Below, piece after piece: positions 8,742-16,906 of a stretch of 64,000 bases of DNA. The position numbers and the translations under genes are program-made. Positions within the stretch are counted from its first letter, which is position 1, and each line of letters opens with the position of its first letter. The notes beneath the pieces were generated by a model. That model made no database searches. It was not told where the DNA came from and worked only from the letters and a program-made list of their open reading frames with translations. Source of the stretch: JAJFIE01 sp964344255 (GTDB lineage Bacteria > Pseudomonadota > Alphaproteobacteria > Rhodospirillales > Casp-alpha2); NCBI GenBank assembly GCA_964344255.1, contig CAYFMQ010000012.1, positions 1-64,000 on the forward strand, written 5' to 3'.

Positions 8742-9729
8742 TTGTTTCCGGTATCGATATGTCTTTCCGTGAATGATACGTCGTCAGGTAATGACGCTCA
8801 CCTGTCGTCCCTGAAATCAACATGCTTTCTGTACGAAGATGGCTATCCGACACCTCTACGCCATCAAAGAGCAACCCGGTTGTAATACCGGTTCCGGCAA
8901 AATAAACATGATCCGACTTAACGAGATCGTTTAAGCCCATCCACTCTTCGGTATTCATTCCGGCTTCGCGAACGGCAATATGCTCGCTGGGGAGTTGGGG
9001 ATTCAACTTGCACAAAAACTCACCTCCCATCGCCCGGATGGCGCATGCGGATATAATCCCTTCGGGCGTACCGCCGGTTCCGATCAGGGCGTCAATGCCA
9101 GACCCGGGAATAGACGCCATAACCGCGCCGGCGATGTCACCGGCAGGGTACAGGACAACACGGGCTCCCGCCTTGTTTAAGCCTTCTACCAGTGAACGGT
9201 GCCGGGGTTTTTCTAGAACGTAGATGATGAGCTCGGAAACAGATTTACCAGTCTCCTTCGCTAACACCTGTAGTTTGTCCTCCAAGGGGGAGGCTGGATC
9301 GATCTTGCCTTTAACTGCGGGTGGACCGGCAAATTTCTCCATATAAAATGCCGGACCGGGTCTGAACATCGTTCCCTTGGGCGCAAGCGCCATTACGGCC
9401 ATGGCGTTGGTCATTCCCTTGGTCAGGTAGCTTGTGCCTTCAACCGGATCAACGGCGATGTCGAAGACGTGATCGGCATCGCTCTTTCCAATCATCTCGT
9501 TTGGTGAAAAGGCGGCGCGCTCTCCGTCCGTATCACTGCCGTCCCCTACGACGACGTTGCCCTTGATCGGCAACTGGGAGAAATTTGCCCGCATCGCGTT
9601 AACAGCCGCACTATTCACTTGATGCGCATCGCCCCGGCCGATCCATTGTGCAGCAGCTTCAGCAGCCGCCTCTGTTACGCGCCTTAATGAAAACAACAGG
9701 AACTGGGATTGTTGTTCAGGAGATGTCAT
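8731..9729 (-). CDS. glpX: Class II fructose-1,6-bisphosphatase-like (GlpX family)
   Basis: This 332-residue phosphatase has the GlpX fold: metal-binding DIAVDPVEGTSYLTKGM near residue 90, a GTGGTPEGIISACAIRAMGG loop near 195, and the C-terminal FAGTGITTGLLFDGV and ISGTTGERHYL. Expected reaction: dephosphorylation of fructose 1,6-bisphosphate, and possibly sedoheptulose 1,7-bisphosphate. The usual GEGEIDEAPMLYIGE-type segment, which provides one metal ligand, is replaced by GDGSDTDGERAAFSPNE, so this is a divergent member. It sits between the LuxR-type regulator (16 bp upstream) and the PRK-like kinase (11-bp overlap), probably one transcript. Confidence 0.87.
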   Translation of the reverse strand: MTSPEQQSQFLLFSLRRVTEAAAEAAAQWIGRGDAHQVNSAAVNAMRANFSQLPIKGNVVVGDGSDTDGERAAFSPNEMIGKSDADHVFDIAVDPVEGTSYLTKGMTNAMAVMALAPKGTMFRPGPAFYMEKFAGPPAVKGKIDPASPLEDKLQVLAKETGKSVSELIIYVLEKPRHRSLVEGLNKAGARVVLYPAGDIAGAVMASIPGSGIDALIGTGGTPEGIISACAIRAMGGEFLCKLNPQLPSEHIAVREAGMNTEEWMGLNDLVKSDHVYFAGTGITTGLLFDGVEVSDSHLRTESMLISGTTGERHYLTTYHSRKDISIPETNDA

Positions 9730-9745
9730 TTTTCAACCGTGCACA

Positions 9746-10360
9746 CTAGAAGTTATCTGATCCAGCCAGATAACGTCCAACGGCTTGCGCCCTGTTGTTA
9801 ACTCCGAGCTTTTCGTAGAGATTTTTCAAATGAAATTTTACGGTATTGAGAGAAATACCCAGCTCTCGCGCAATCTGGGCGTTGGTCCTGCCGTCAGCCA
9901 GGGAAGCCAAAAGATCCTGCTCTCTGGGCGTCAACGAATCCATGCCCTCTGAAACCGGCGCATCGACATTCATGAACGGGAAGACCATGCGTCCTTCCGC
10001 TACGGAAATCACCGTATCTATCAAGACCTGCGGGCTATCCTGTTTCGAACAGAAGCCGGCGCCGCCAAGTTGTAGTACCTGACGGGCGACGCCCGGTTTA
10101 ATGCTTCCGGTGTAGACAATGATCCGTGGGGCATTGGCTATGCTTTTCAGGGCTGAAAGAACATCTTTACCGTTCATGAAAGGCATTTCCCAACCGATGA
10201 CGGCGACATCAAAACTCAGGCGTTCTACGGCTTCCATGAATCGCTCGCCGTCTGCTGCCGTCGCAACGATAGAGAAGCGCTGATCGTCGCCAAAAATCTT
10301 GCTCAAGCCAGAAAGCACTAGAGGACTTTTATCGACCAGAACCACATCAATGGGGGTCAT
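9746..10360 (-). CDS. LuxR/NarL-type regulator with degenerate receiver domain
   Basis: This 204-residue protein has an N-terminal receiver-like domain (about 1-120) and a C-terminal LuxR helix-turn-helix: LTPREQDLLASLADGRTNAQ followed by a VKFHLKNLYEKLGVNNR recognition region. The receiver is atypical. The acidic pair is VDK instead of DD, and the phospho-acceptor position in DVAVIGWEMPFMNG is Gly where Asp is expected. The Thr (VYTGS) and Lys (CSKQD) are kept. It should therefore act without classical phosphorylation. An upstream in-frame GTG at 10393 exists, but the ATG at 10360 gives the standard receiver N-terminus MTPIDVVLVDK. It lies just upstream of the GlpX-like and PRK-like genes and may regulate them. 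No partner kinase is adjacent. Confidence 0.88.
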   Translation of the reverse strand: MTPIDVVLVDKSPLVLSGLSKIFGDDQRFSIVATAADGERFMEAVERLSFDVAVIGWEMPFMNGKDVLSALKSIANAPRIIVYTGSIKPGVARQVLQLGGAGFCSKQDSPQVLIDTVISVAEGRMVFPFMNVDAPVSEGMDSLTPREQDLLASLADGRTNAQIARELGISLNTVKFHLKNLYEKLGVNNRAQAVGRYLAGSDNF

Positions 10361-10551
10361 AACATCCAATCCAAAAAATAAAATTTGGCGCACCCCACCT
10401 TTTCGGGTAGGCGTTAGTCAACGTAATCTCTGGGAGGTGGTGTGTAAAGGATAAACCGTATAATTCCAGAGGGTTAGTATACCTACCCATATGGAAAAAC
10501 AATGGTTGCCGATATTTTACAAGATTAACCGGATAATCTTGAATGCTATTG

Positions 10552-10567
10552 TGTGATCTATATCACA
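10552..10567. promoter_or_regulatory. CRP-type binding site
   Basis: TGTGATCTATATCACA has perfect TGTGAT/ATCACA arms, the CRP consensus. Its centre (10559.5) is 41.5 bp upstream of a start point near 10601 that fits a TATGTT -10 box at 10589-10594, the geometry of a class II CRP-activated promoter. It is also about 200 bp upstream of the LuxR-type regulator on the other strand, which it could influence too. FNR-family proteins prefer TTGAT-N4-ATCAA, so CRP is the better guess. Confidence 0.65.
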
Positions 10568-10598
10568 GACAGTGACCTAAATGGTGACTATGTTCATC

Positions 10599-10674
10599 AT
10601 AAGATTCTTCATGAATCTTATCTCTGTACCTCCCTGTAAAACTCGCCGGGCCTTTTTGGCCCGGTTTCTTTTTC
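10599..10674 (+). ncRNA. Candidate small regulatory RNA with anti-Shine-Dalgarno motif
   Basis: About 75 nt lie between a predicted start near 10599-10601 and an intrinsic terminator. A 9-bp 5' stem (10599-10607 with 10613-10621, loop TTCAT) is followed by an unstructured linker carrying ACCTCCC at 10628-10634, complementary to Shine-Dalgarno sequences, then the terminator hairpin. No open frame with a ribosome-binding site is present. Alphaproteobacterial trans-acting RNAs often expose CCUCC-rich motifs, so the layout fits a translation-repressing RNA. It is a prediction from structure and promoter geometry only. Transcription has not been shown. Confidence 0.55.
10646..10673 (+). terminator. 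Rho-independent terminator
   Basis: A perfect 7-bp stem CCGGGCC/GGCCCGG (10646-10652 and 10658-10664) with a TTTTT loop is followed by TTTCTTTTT. No protein gene on the plus strand ends nearby, so the terminator must serve a short upstream transcript. This is the main support for the small RNA call. Confidence 0.85.
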
Positions 10675-10752
10675 TCTGACATGCCTGACAGGGATTGGCT
10701 TCCGTTAGGTTATAGAACCTGACAGATACAACGAGTCATATTAGAGGGAAAA

Positions 10753-10829
10753 TGGGGTGAACGACGGGACTCGAACCCGCGACAACCGGCACCACAAGCC
10801 GGGGCTCTACCAACTGAGCTACGTTCACC
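10753..10829 (-). tRNA. tRNA-His (GTG)
   Basis: Full cloverleaf on the minus strand. The acceptor stem is GTGAACG paired with CGTTCAC, and an extra 5' G (G-1) faces discriminator C, which is specific to histidine tRNA. The anticodon loop is TTGTGGT between CCGGC/GCCGG, giving anticodon GTG. The T-arm has GGTTCGAACCC. CCA is encoded (10753-10755). Confidence 0.97.
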
Positions 10830-10920
10830 GTTGTGGTAAATTCTTGCGCATTCTTTAGACGCTGTACTGTTGTCCGTCAAGCGGTGCTACGCCTAAAGTT
10901 ACAACTCTTTTCAATAACGT

Positions 10921-10951
10921 AAAAAAAGGGCCGTCCTTTTAAGGACGGCCC
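10921..10951 (-). terminator. Rho-independent terminator of the amt operon
   Basis: On the minus strand an 11-bp stem GGGCCGTCCTT/AAGGACGGCCC is followed by seven Ts (the complement of A 10921-10927). It lies 60 bp past the stop of the small membrane gene that follows amt. Confidence 0.9.
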
Positions 10952-11010
10952 GTAATTTATGGAAGTGTCAGAGAGCCTCTAGGCTTTCCAACACCAAGGT
11001 CAAGCCTTGG

Positions 11011-11274
11011 TCAGTACCCTTCAGCGTGTGCTTTTGCACCCTCCATGACGGATTCGGCCGCTGAAAGTTTTCTGGCATTGGCCAGCTTGGCCTTATCCTG
11101 GAAGACAGCATCCTCTTCTGCGAGAACGTTACTTTCCATCTTGATCTGAACAAGGTGCCAGATGATCCAGGAAGCAATACCTGCCCAGGCCAACAGCATT
11201 TCTGTTCCAACGAAAGGATACAACTCTGTCAGCTCATTCAGGTTACGAGTCCAGGTTTCAAGTCCTGTTGACAT
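11011..11274 (-). CDS. Small single-TM protein downstream of amt
   Basis: This 87-residue protein is of unknown function. One hydrophobic helix (about residues 22-43, TEMLLAWAGIASWIIWHLVQ) is followed by a charged, helical cytosolic or periplasmic tail rich in Ala, Glu and Lys. An excellent AAAGGAGAA ribosome-binding site precedes the ATG. It begins 18 bp after the amt stop and is followed by the operon terminator, so it is co-transcribed with the ammonium transporter. It might be an accessory or regulatory subunit of the transporter. That is inference from position only. Confidence 0.82.
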   Translation of the reverse strand: MSTGLETWTRNLNELTELYPFVGTEMLLAWAGIASWIIWHLVQIKMESNVLAEEDAVFQDKAKLANARKLSAAESVMEGAKAHAEGY

Positions 11275-11292
11275 AATATTTTCTCCTTTCTA

Positions 11293-12693
11293 TCAGATCA
11301 GGCCGCGTGAACGGGCTTCCTCTTCCTCAGCGGCGAATACTTCCGCTTCGTCAAGGTAGCGACCGTGGAATTCAGTCAGATCAAGACCGGCAACTTCGAC
11401 ACGCTCCGGAATACGCAGCAGGCCCATGCCATTCAGGATCTTGGATGCGATCCAAGCCGGAATAAAGCCAAGTACCCAGAACATAATGATGGCGCCGATG
11501 AACTGACCCCACGGGGTAATTGTGGAATCTAGGTACATGGAAGCCGGATAGCCCCACAGCATCACGCCGGCCGCACATACGCCGAAGAAACCGGCATAGC
11601 CGTGAACGGCTACGGCGCCAACGGCATCGTCGACCTTGAACTTGCGTTCCACCCAGAAGTGAATCTTGTACATGAAGACCACACCCAGAGCCGCGATGAA
11701 CATGGCCTGGATCGGGTGGTACAGGTCGTTACCGGAAGACGCGGCGATAACACCGGCCAGACCGGACGAATAAGTCCAGAAGGCATCACCCTTGGAGATG
11801 AGGTAACCCATCATTAAACCGCCCGAGAGTGACATCAGGAAGTTAAAGGTGATAGCCGACGTGGTGGTAGGAGTCAGGTAAATATTGGTTGTCGAGAAGA
11901 ACGACTCGCTCATACCAGCCATTTCGCCAACATCCAGTATCGGAATGTTACAAGCCACATAGAAGCCCCAGAAACCGGTATAGATCAGGAACAGACCGAT
12001 CGTAACCAGCCACGGGTTATGCGGCACGATGTTGCGCGGTGTGCCGTCGGCGGCAAACTTGCCGATCCGCGGTCCGAGGACCACAAGAATACCGAGAGCG
12101 AAACCGCCTGCAATGGCGTGGATAACACCGGATGCATAGGCATCATGGTAGCCGAGTTGGGCAACCATCCAGCCGTCCGGGTGCCAGCCCCAGGCAGCGT
12201 CGATAATCCAGGTGAAGGAACCGATAATAACGGCGAGGATCCAGAAAGCGCCGGAACGAATACGTTCGATCACGGCACCGGATACGATCGAAGCAGCGGT
12301 CCATGAGAAAAGCAGGAACGCGGCCCAGAATACGCCGTTGATGTGAGACCAGTAACCATCGCCTTCAGAATGCAGCGTAGCGCCCATGAGCGGGCTCCAC
12401 GGAGCGGCCCAGTTGATATCCGTCAAACCATACGGTGCCGGGTCGGCGCCGATCAGATTCGGAATACCGTTGTGCCAGCTGAAATAGATGTACCAGCCGA
12501 AATAAAAGAACGTCACAGTCACCAAGGGGATGACCATCGTGTTCTTCATAAGAGTGTGCATCATGTTCTTGCGCCGAGACGCGCCGACTTCGTACATACA
12601 AAAGCCAACGTGAATCAGAAACATGAAGACGACCGTGATCCAGTAATAGACCTCGGTAAATATAACTGTTAGTGCGCCTGTTGGGTCAGACAT
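11293..12693 (-). CDS. amt: Ammonium transporter (Amt/MEP/Rh family)
   Basis: This 466-residue inner-membrane protein has about 11 TM helices. The two pore histidines are recognisable in SGVIHAIAGGFALG (about residue 195) and DAVGAVAVHGYAGFFG (about 358). The conserved DAAWGWHPDGW segment lies before the first. It moves ammonium or ammonia into the cell and in this family is gated by a PII protein such as the GlnB encoded 5 kb away. The open frame starts earlier (12744), but ATG 12693 follows AGAAGGGGGAAG and gives MSDPTGALTVIFTEVYYW. The C-terminal tail is long and acidic (AEEEEARSRGLI), unlike the short tail of E. coli AmtB. Co-transcribed with the 87-residue protein. Confidence 0.93.
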   Translation of the reverse strand: MSDPTGALTVIFTEVYYWITVVFMFLIHVGFCMYEVGASRRKNMMHTLMKNTMVIPLVTVTFFYFGWYIYFSWHNGIPNLIGADPAPYGLTDINWAAPWSPLMGATLHSEGDGYWSHINGVFWAAFLLFSWTAASIVSGAVIERIRSGAFWILAVIIGSFTWIIDAAWGWHPDGWMVAQLGYHDAYASGVIHAIAGGFALGILVVLGPRIGKFAADGTPRNIVPHNPWLVTIGLFLIYTGFWGFYVACNIPILDVGEMAGMSESFFSTTNIYLTPTTTSAITFNFLMSLSGGLMMGYLISKGDAFWTYSSGLAGVIAASSGNDLYHPIQAMFIAALGVVFMYKIHFWVERKFKVDDAVGAVAVHGYAGFFGVCAAGVMLWGYPASMYLDSTITPWGQFIGAIIMFWVLGFIPAWIASKILNGMGLLRIPERVEVAGLDLTEFHGRYLDEAEVFAAEEEEARSRGLI

Positions 12694-13107
12694 AAAGGCT
12701 TCCCCCTTCTCCATAAGTTGAAGCATTCCATGAGCCGGGTACAAAGCCCCGACTTATTCGATTTCTTTGGACAGTCATTCCCCCCCATATTTGAAGGTTT
12801 TTATATCTGTCGTTAATGAGAATGCCTGAGGTCGTTTTAAAAAGTCAATTGATTCAATGGGGTTTTGGTAAAACAATTTTCATGTGGGTTAACAGAGCAA
12901 TTATAAAGGTATTGAAAAAAAAGGATAATTGAGAACATTGGTATGAAAATGGGCCGAAATATATTTTTTCCTTACTAGCGTTTTTCCTCGTGATTATTCC
13001 CATAAAGGGAATCGTTTTCGGCTATTTTTTGATACGAAATTCAAATGGTTCCCCATTGCTGGCATACAAATATACCAATCACAGCATTTGATATTTAAAA
13101 GATAAGT
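12694..13107. other. AT-rich intergenic region upstream of amt
   Basis: This 414 bp, rich in A/T runs, lies between the amt start and the stop of the downstream aminotransferase, both minus strand, so it should hold the amt promoter. A small inverted repeat ATTCCC-ATAAA-GGGAAT is at 12996-13012. I looked for a sigma-54 -24/-12 element on the minus strand and found none convincing. No gene is apparent. Confidence 0.5.
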
Positions 13108-14280
13108 CTAACGCAAATATGCCTGCAGTTTATCGCAAGCTGAAGACAGGATGTCGGGTTTCTTCGAGAAACAGAAACGAACAAAATGCCTGGGTAGCGG
13201 CTCTCCGTGTTCGCTTTCGATATAAAATGCACTGACCGGCAGCATGGTGACGCCGGCTTCCTTTGTCATCAATTGACAAAACGCCACGTCATCTTCTTCG
13301 AAACCTGTCGGGCGAATGTCCGCATTCAGAAAATAGGTTCCTTCAGGCAACATGACGCCAAATCCTGCAGCAGATAATCCATCGGCCAGAAGGTTTCTCC
13401 TGGTTTCAAGATCGCTGGACAGTCCTGAAAAATAAACATCGTCGTTACGGAGTCCCGAGGCAACGGCAGCCTGCAGCATAGGTGGTGTGGTGAAGGTGAC
13501 AAACTGATGCGCCTTGGCAATCGTCGCCAGCAACGCTGGCGGCGCCGTGATATAACCAACCTTCCATCCCGTCATGGAAAAGGTTTTTCCGGCAGAGCCA
13601 ATCCGCACACAGCGGTCCCGCATGCCGGGAAGGGTCATCAATGGTATATGTTTATGCTGGTCGAAAACGATATGCTCATACACTTCATCACAGACGGCAT
13701 AGGCATCATGCTCAATGATCAATTGGGCAAGAACCTCAAGCTCCTCTCTGGAATACACCTTTCCAGCCGGATTTTGCGGCGTGTTCAAGAGGACCATTTT
13801 CGTGCGATCTGAAAACGCATCACGTAAACCATATTCCGGCAGGCGCCATTCAGGAGGCTCCAGTCTCACAGCTCTCGGGACGCCCCCTGCCCGAATGATC
13901 ATCGGCATGTAACTGTCATATAGTGGCTCAATGACGACGACCTCATCACCGGGGTCGAGGATCGCCAGCATACAGTCCGCCAATGCTTCCGTTGCGCCTG
14001 AAGTCACGAGAACTTCGCTTTCCCAGTCAACATCCAGGCCATAGAAACGTTTGTCATGTTCAGCCACGGCCTGGCGTAAATCCGCCGTTCCCATCATGGG
14101 CGGATACTGGTTCAACTGAGTCGCCATGTTAACGCTGGCGATTGACTTCATCTCTTCCGGTCCATCTTCATCGGGAAACCCCTGCCCCAGATTGATGGCG
14201 CCATGTTCACGAGCCAGTACGGACATGACCTCGAAGATGGTTGTTCCGTACATGGACAGGACCGAGTTAACCGTTTTCAT
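13108..14280 (-). CDS. PLP-dependent class I/II aminotransferase
   Basis: This 390-residue fold type I aminotransferase has an INLGQGFPDEDGP N-terminus, LVTSGATEALADCML, NTPQNPAGKVYS, VCDEVYEHIVFD and the PLP-lysine segment SAGKTFSMTGWKVGY near residue 230, ending with RFCFSKK. This pattern is closest to methionine/kynurenine aminotransferases and DapC-like N-succinyldiaminopimelate aminotransferases. The exact substrate cannot be read from sequence. It lies 27 bp downstream of the DUF2336 gene on the same strand and may share its transcript. Confidence 0.9.
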   Translation of the reverse strand: MKTVNSVLSMYGTTIFEVMSVLAREHGAINLGQGFPDEDGPEEMKSIASVNMATQLNQYPPMMGTADLRQAVAEHDKRFYGLDVDWESEVLVTSGATEALADCMLAILDPGDEVVVIEPLYDSYMPMIIRAGGVPRAVRLEPPEWRLPEYGLRDAFSDRTKMVLLNTPQNPAGKVYSREELEVLAQLIIEHDAYAVCDEVYEHIVFDQHKHIPLMTLPGMRDRCVRIGSAGKTFSMTGWKVGYITAPPALLATIAKAHQFVTFTTPPMLQAAVASGLRNDDVYFSGLSSDLETRRNLLADGLSAAGFGVMLPEGTYFLNADIRPTGFEEDDVAFCQLMTKEAGVTMLPVSAFYIESEHGEPLPRHFVRFCFSKKPDILSSACDKLQAYLR

Positions 14281-14307
14281 CTGGTCTCCTGTATAATTTG
14301 GCGCTGT

Positions 14308-15588
14308 TTAGGCAGAGCCGAAGAAGTCGAGATACCATTCCATATCCTCGTCGGACAAGGAATACTCACCATCTTTTGTCGGGTGAATGATCGCTTTCCC
14401 AGTCAGGGATGCCATTTTTGTTTGCAGGCTAAATGAAAGTTTAGCCGAAAGCCCGGCTTTCCAGGAAATTGCGGCAATGGATTTACCGCTTTTTGAATTC
14501 ATGGCGTCTCTGATGTTTTCCCAGGTAAACCCTGTCAGCAAGGCAAGGGCGTGAAAGATGAACCAGCGATCCTCCTTGTCAATTGCTTTGGCAATAGCCT
14601 TGTCATTGAGCTTGTCTTCCTCGAACAGCTTTTCTGCTTTTTCCCTGGCTTCAGCGCCGGGCAAGGTTTCCGTGTCCGCATCGCCCTTGACGATCCTCTC
14701 CGCCACGTGTTGGCGAATATCACGCACTTCCTCTTCCTCAAGCTGAAGTCGCGAGCTGTTCTTTTCAAGAATGCGATCGATCACGGCATTGCCGACAAAC
14801 GTTGCGATGCGCCGAATGGTGGACAGCATCAAGTCATTTCGTTCAATGAGGTGATCACAAATCTTCGTTGAACGGGATGCCATGTCGCTCACATCCAGCA
14901 AGGTTTCTTCATCCAGGGAAGCCGTATCGTTATTGAGCAAATCAATTGTCGCTGCTTCGTCCTTGTAGCGCACCACGGCGTTTGAAACGGGTGAGGTCAA
15001 TTTATGCCGCCTTGCTATGGCGGCTAAAGCGCCGCCATCGATACCGCTTCTTATAATTTCCAGGAGTTGCCGCTCAGACAGCAATGGCGAGTATTCCAAT
15101 ACAGGCATGGCAACTGTTGTTTCCGCATCCCAGGCCAACTGCTCGACGATCTGTTCGGGAACATTACCGAGGGTCTTGATCTCCTCGGAAATGATTTTTC
15201 TGACCTTTAGCGCATTGTCGTTAGCCAGGACTCCAACGATCTCCAGCACCATTTCCGTAACTTTATCTTTTCGGGACTTGTCCAGTGTCGGCATCAGGCG
15301 ACCGATCTTAGCGGCAAGTTCCTCGCGAACTTCTTCGCTTTCGTCTTTCGCCAGTATCGCATCAGCCTGTAGCGGGGTATCGTCATTGCCGGCAACGGCA
15401 AGACGAACGGGCACTTCAGAATCGGTTGCAAAATAATAGAGGAATTCAGGCTGCAGGCCTGCTTGGGACGCCAACCATTCCCTTTCCGAGGCATCCCCTT
15501 TCTCGGCTATGTCACGGGATTCCTCGTAGGTGGGCAACTGGGTGTTCTTGCGGGTTCCGGCCTGGTTACCAAACAGCCAATTCAGCAT
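14308..15588 (-). CDS. DUF2336 domain protein
   Basis: This 426-residue soluble protein consists of helical HEAT-like repeats. Segments such as VRLAVAGNDDTPLQADAIL and VREELAAKIGRLMP near residues 60-110 are typical of DUF2336, a family common in alphaproteobacteria. Its role is not established. Repeats run through about residues 30-300, followed by an acidic linker and a C-terminal region with FIFHALALLTGFTWENIRDA. No catalytic motif or membrane segment is seen. It probably acts as a protein-interaction scaffold (inference from the repeat fold). Upstream of the aminotransferase. Confidence 0.8.
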   Translation of the reverse strand: MLNWLFGNQAGTRKNTQLPTYEESRDIAEKGDASEREWLASQAGLQPEFLYYFATDSEVPVRLAVAGNDDTPLQADAILAKDESEEVREELAAKIGRLMPTLDKSRKDKVTEMVLEIVGVLANDNALKVRKIISEEIKTLGNVPEQIVEQLAWDAETTVAMPVLEYSPLLSERQLLEIIRSGIDGGALAAIARRHKLTSPVSNAVVRYKDEAATIDLLNNDTASLDEETLLDVSDMASRSTKICDHLIERNDLMLSTIRRIATFVGNAVIDRILEKNSSRLQLEEEEVRDIRQHVAERIVKGDADTETLPGAEAREKAEKLFEEDKLNDKAIAKAIDKEDRWFIFHALALLTGFTWENIRDAMNSKSGKSIAAISWKAGLSAKLSFSLQTKMASLTGKAIIHPTKDGEYSLSDEDMEWYLDFFGSA

Positions 15589-15678
15589 GCAAAGTCATCT
15601 CCCTGGAGTGCACAAGCGGCATCACAGCATATTTTACCAATACTCATAAAAGCATGCGAGTAATCAAGAAAGAATTGG

Positions 15679-16662
15679 TTAAAGTCGGATACGGCTCCGA
15701 CCACGCCCGGTAACCAGACTTCGTCCCTTAACCGTTTCACGGTGCAGGACATACAGCCCACTGCCGACAATCAGAAGAATGCCCATTATCGTCGTCATCT
15801 GCGGCAGTTCGTTCCAGACGAGAAACCCCCACATTGCGGCAAGAGGCATGGCGACATATTCAAAAGGAGCAACGATACTTGCCTGAGCCACCCTGTAGCC
15901 TTGAGCAAGACAGTAAAATCCACAGGCTGCGATCAACCCGCACAAAACCAACAGCATAAAATCCCTGGAGGCGGGCATCATCCAGGGCCGCAAGAGAAAG
16001 TCTATGCTAGGGTGGATATCCGTCGCGAAACGGCCATCGCCGAAAACACCACCGGCCAGGGAACTGACGGCTAAAAAAGTAAGCATGGAGTATAGTGCCA
16101 TGCTGGCGCCTGTGTTGGTGCGCCCCAATCGGCGTGTAATAATGATACTGGCTGAATAGGTCACAGCAGCGATCATCGGCAACAAGGCCGCAATACCGAA
16201 TGTTCCCGATCCAGGCCGAACAATGATCAGCACACCGCAAAAACCGAGCAACACTGCCGATAAACGCCGCATGCCAACCTTCTCACCTAAAAACATGATG
16301 GAAAAAACCGTGACGACCAGAGGCGCGATAAAGAAAATCGCCGTACTGTCCGCGATGGGAAGATAGGCCAGTCCCATGTAATAAGATGTATAAGAGAGCA
16401 TCTGTAAAATTCCGCGCAGAAACTGCATGTTAAACGTCGGGGTCCGCAACGTGCCAAACCCTCCTTCCCAATAGACAAACAGTGCCATTGGACCGAGAGC
16501 GACAAGAGCCCGGATAAACATGATCTGCAGAACGGAATAGTCACCGCTTAACAAGCGAATGATGACGTCTTGCAGGGAAAAGATCGAAATGCCGACTGCT
16601 ACAAGAACGATACCCTTGATCGTCTGGTCCGGAAATTCCTGGATAATAGCTTTTTCCTGCAT
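15679..16662 (-). CDS. DMT-superfamily transporter (two EamA domains)
   Basis: This 327-residue inner-membrane protein has about 10 hydrophobic helices in two EamA repeats (about residues 18-150 and 165-305). FSLQDVIIRLLSG and the PLAAMWGFLVWNE segment in the second repeat are typical of RhaT/YdcZ-like drug/metabolite exporters. Such proteins export or import small metabolites, and the substrate is unknown. It ends with a basic tail (GRSLVTGRGRSRIRL). Located 90 bp upstream of the DUF2336 gene, and probably its own unit. Confidence 0.85.
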   Translation of the reverse strand: MQEKAIIQEFPDQTIKGIVLVAVGISIFSLQDVIIRLLSGDYSVLQIMFIRALVALGPMALFVYWEGGFGTLRTPTFNMQFLRGILQMLSYTSYYMGLAYLPIADSTAIFFIAPLVVTVFSIMFLGEKVGMRRLSAVLLGFCGVLIIVRPGSGTFGIAALLPMIAAVTYSASIIITRRLGRTNTGASMALYSMLTFLAVSSLAGGVFGDGRFATDIHPSIDFLLRPWMMPASRDFMLLVLCGLIAACGFYCLAQGYRVAQASIVAPFEYVAMPLAAMWGFLVWNELPQMTTIMGILLIVGSGLYVLHRETVKGRSLVTGRGRSRIRL

Positions 16663-16906
16663 GCGGCACTCCCACTAACCAGCTTGCCCAACATTGGCTA
16701 TGGTGCACACAAATCCTATTTCGGCTTATTTTTAGAATTCTGGAAGCAAAAAGAATTTGTGAATTGAAGGAGAAATTTTTGCTGACTGATTAGAGGCTAA
16801 TCATACGCTGAGACACATTTTCAAGATATTCAAAATGCATGACATGGAAGAGATGAATGCATGCTATGATCTTGTGATTCGATAACAGGGGGAAGCGTTT
16901 TAACAC

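Noticed and set aside
10968..11210. 80-residue minus-strand frame overlapping the small amt partner
   Set aside because: The 87-residue frame at 11011-11274 has the ribosome-binding site and a sensible membrane helix; this one has neither.
12845..12860. TTGATTCAA as an FNR/FixK site upstream of amt
   Set aside because: The spacing between half-sites is wrong for TTGAT-N4-ATCAA.
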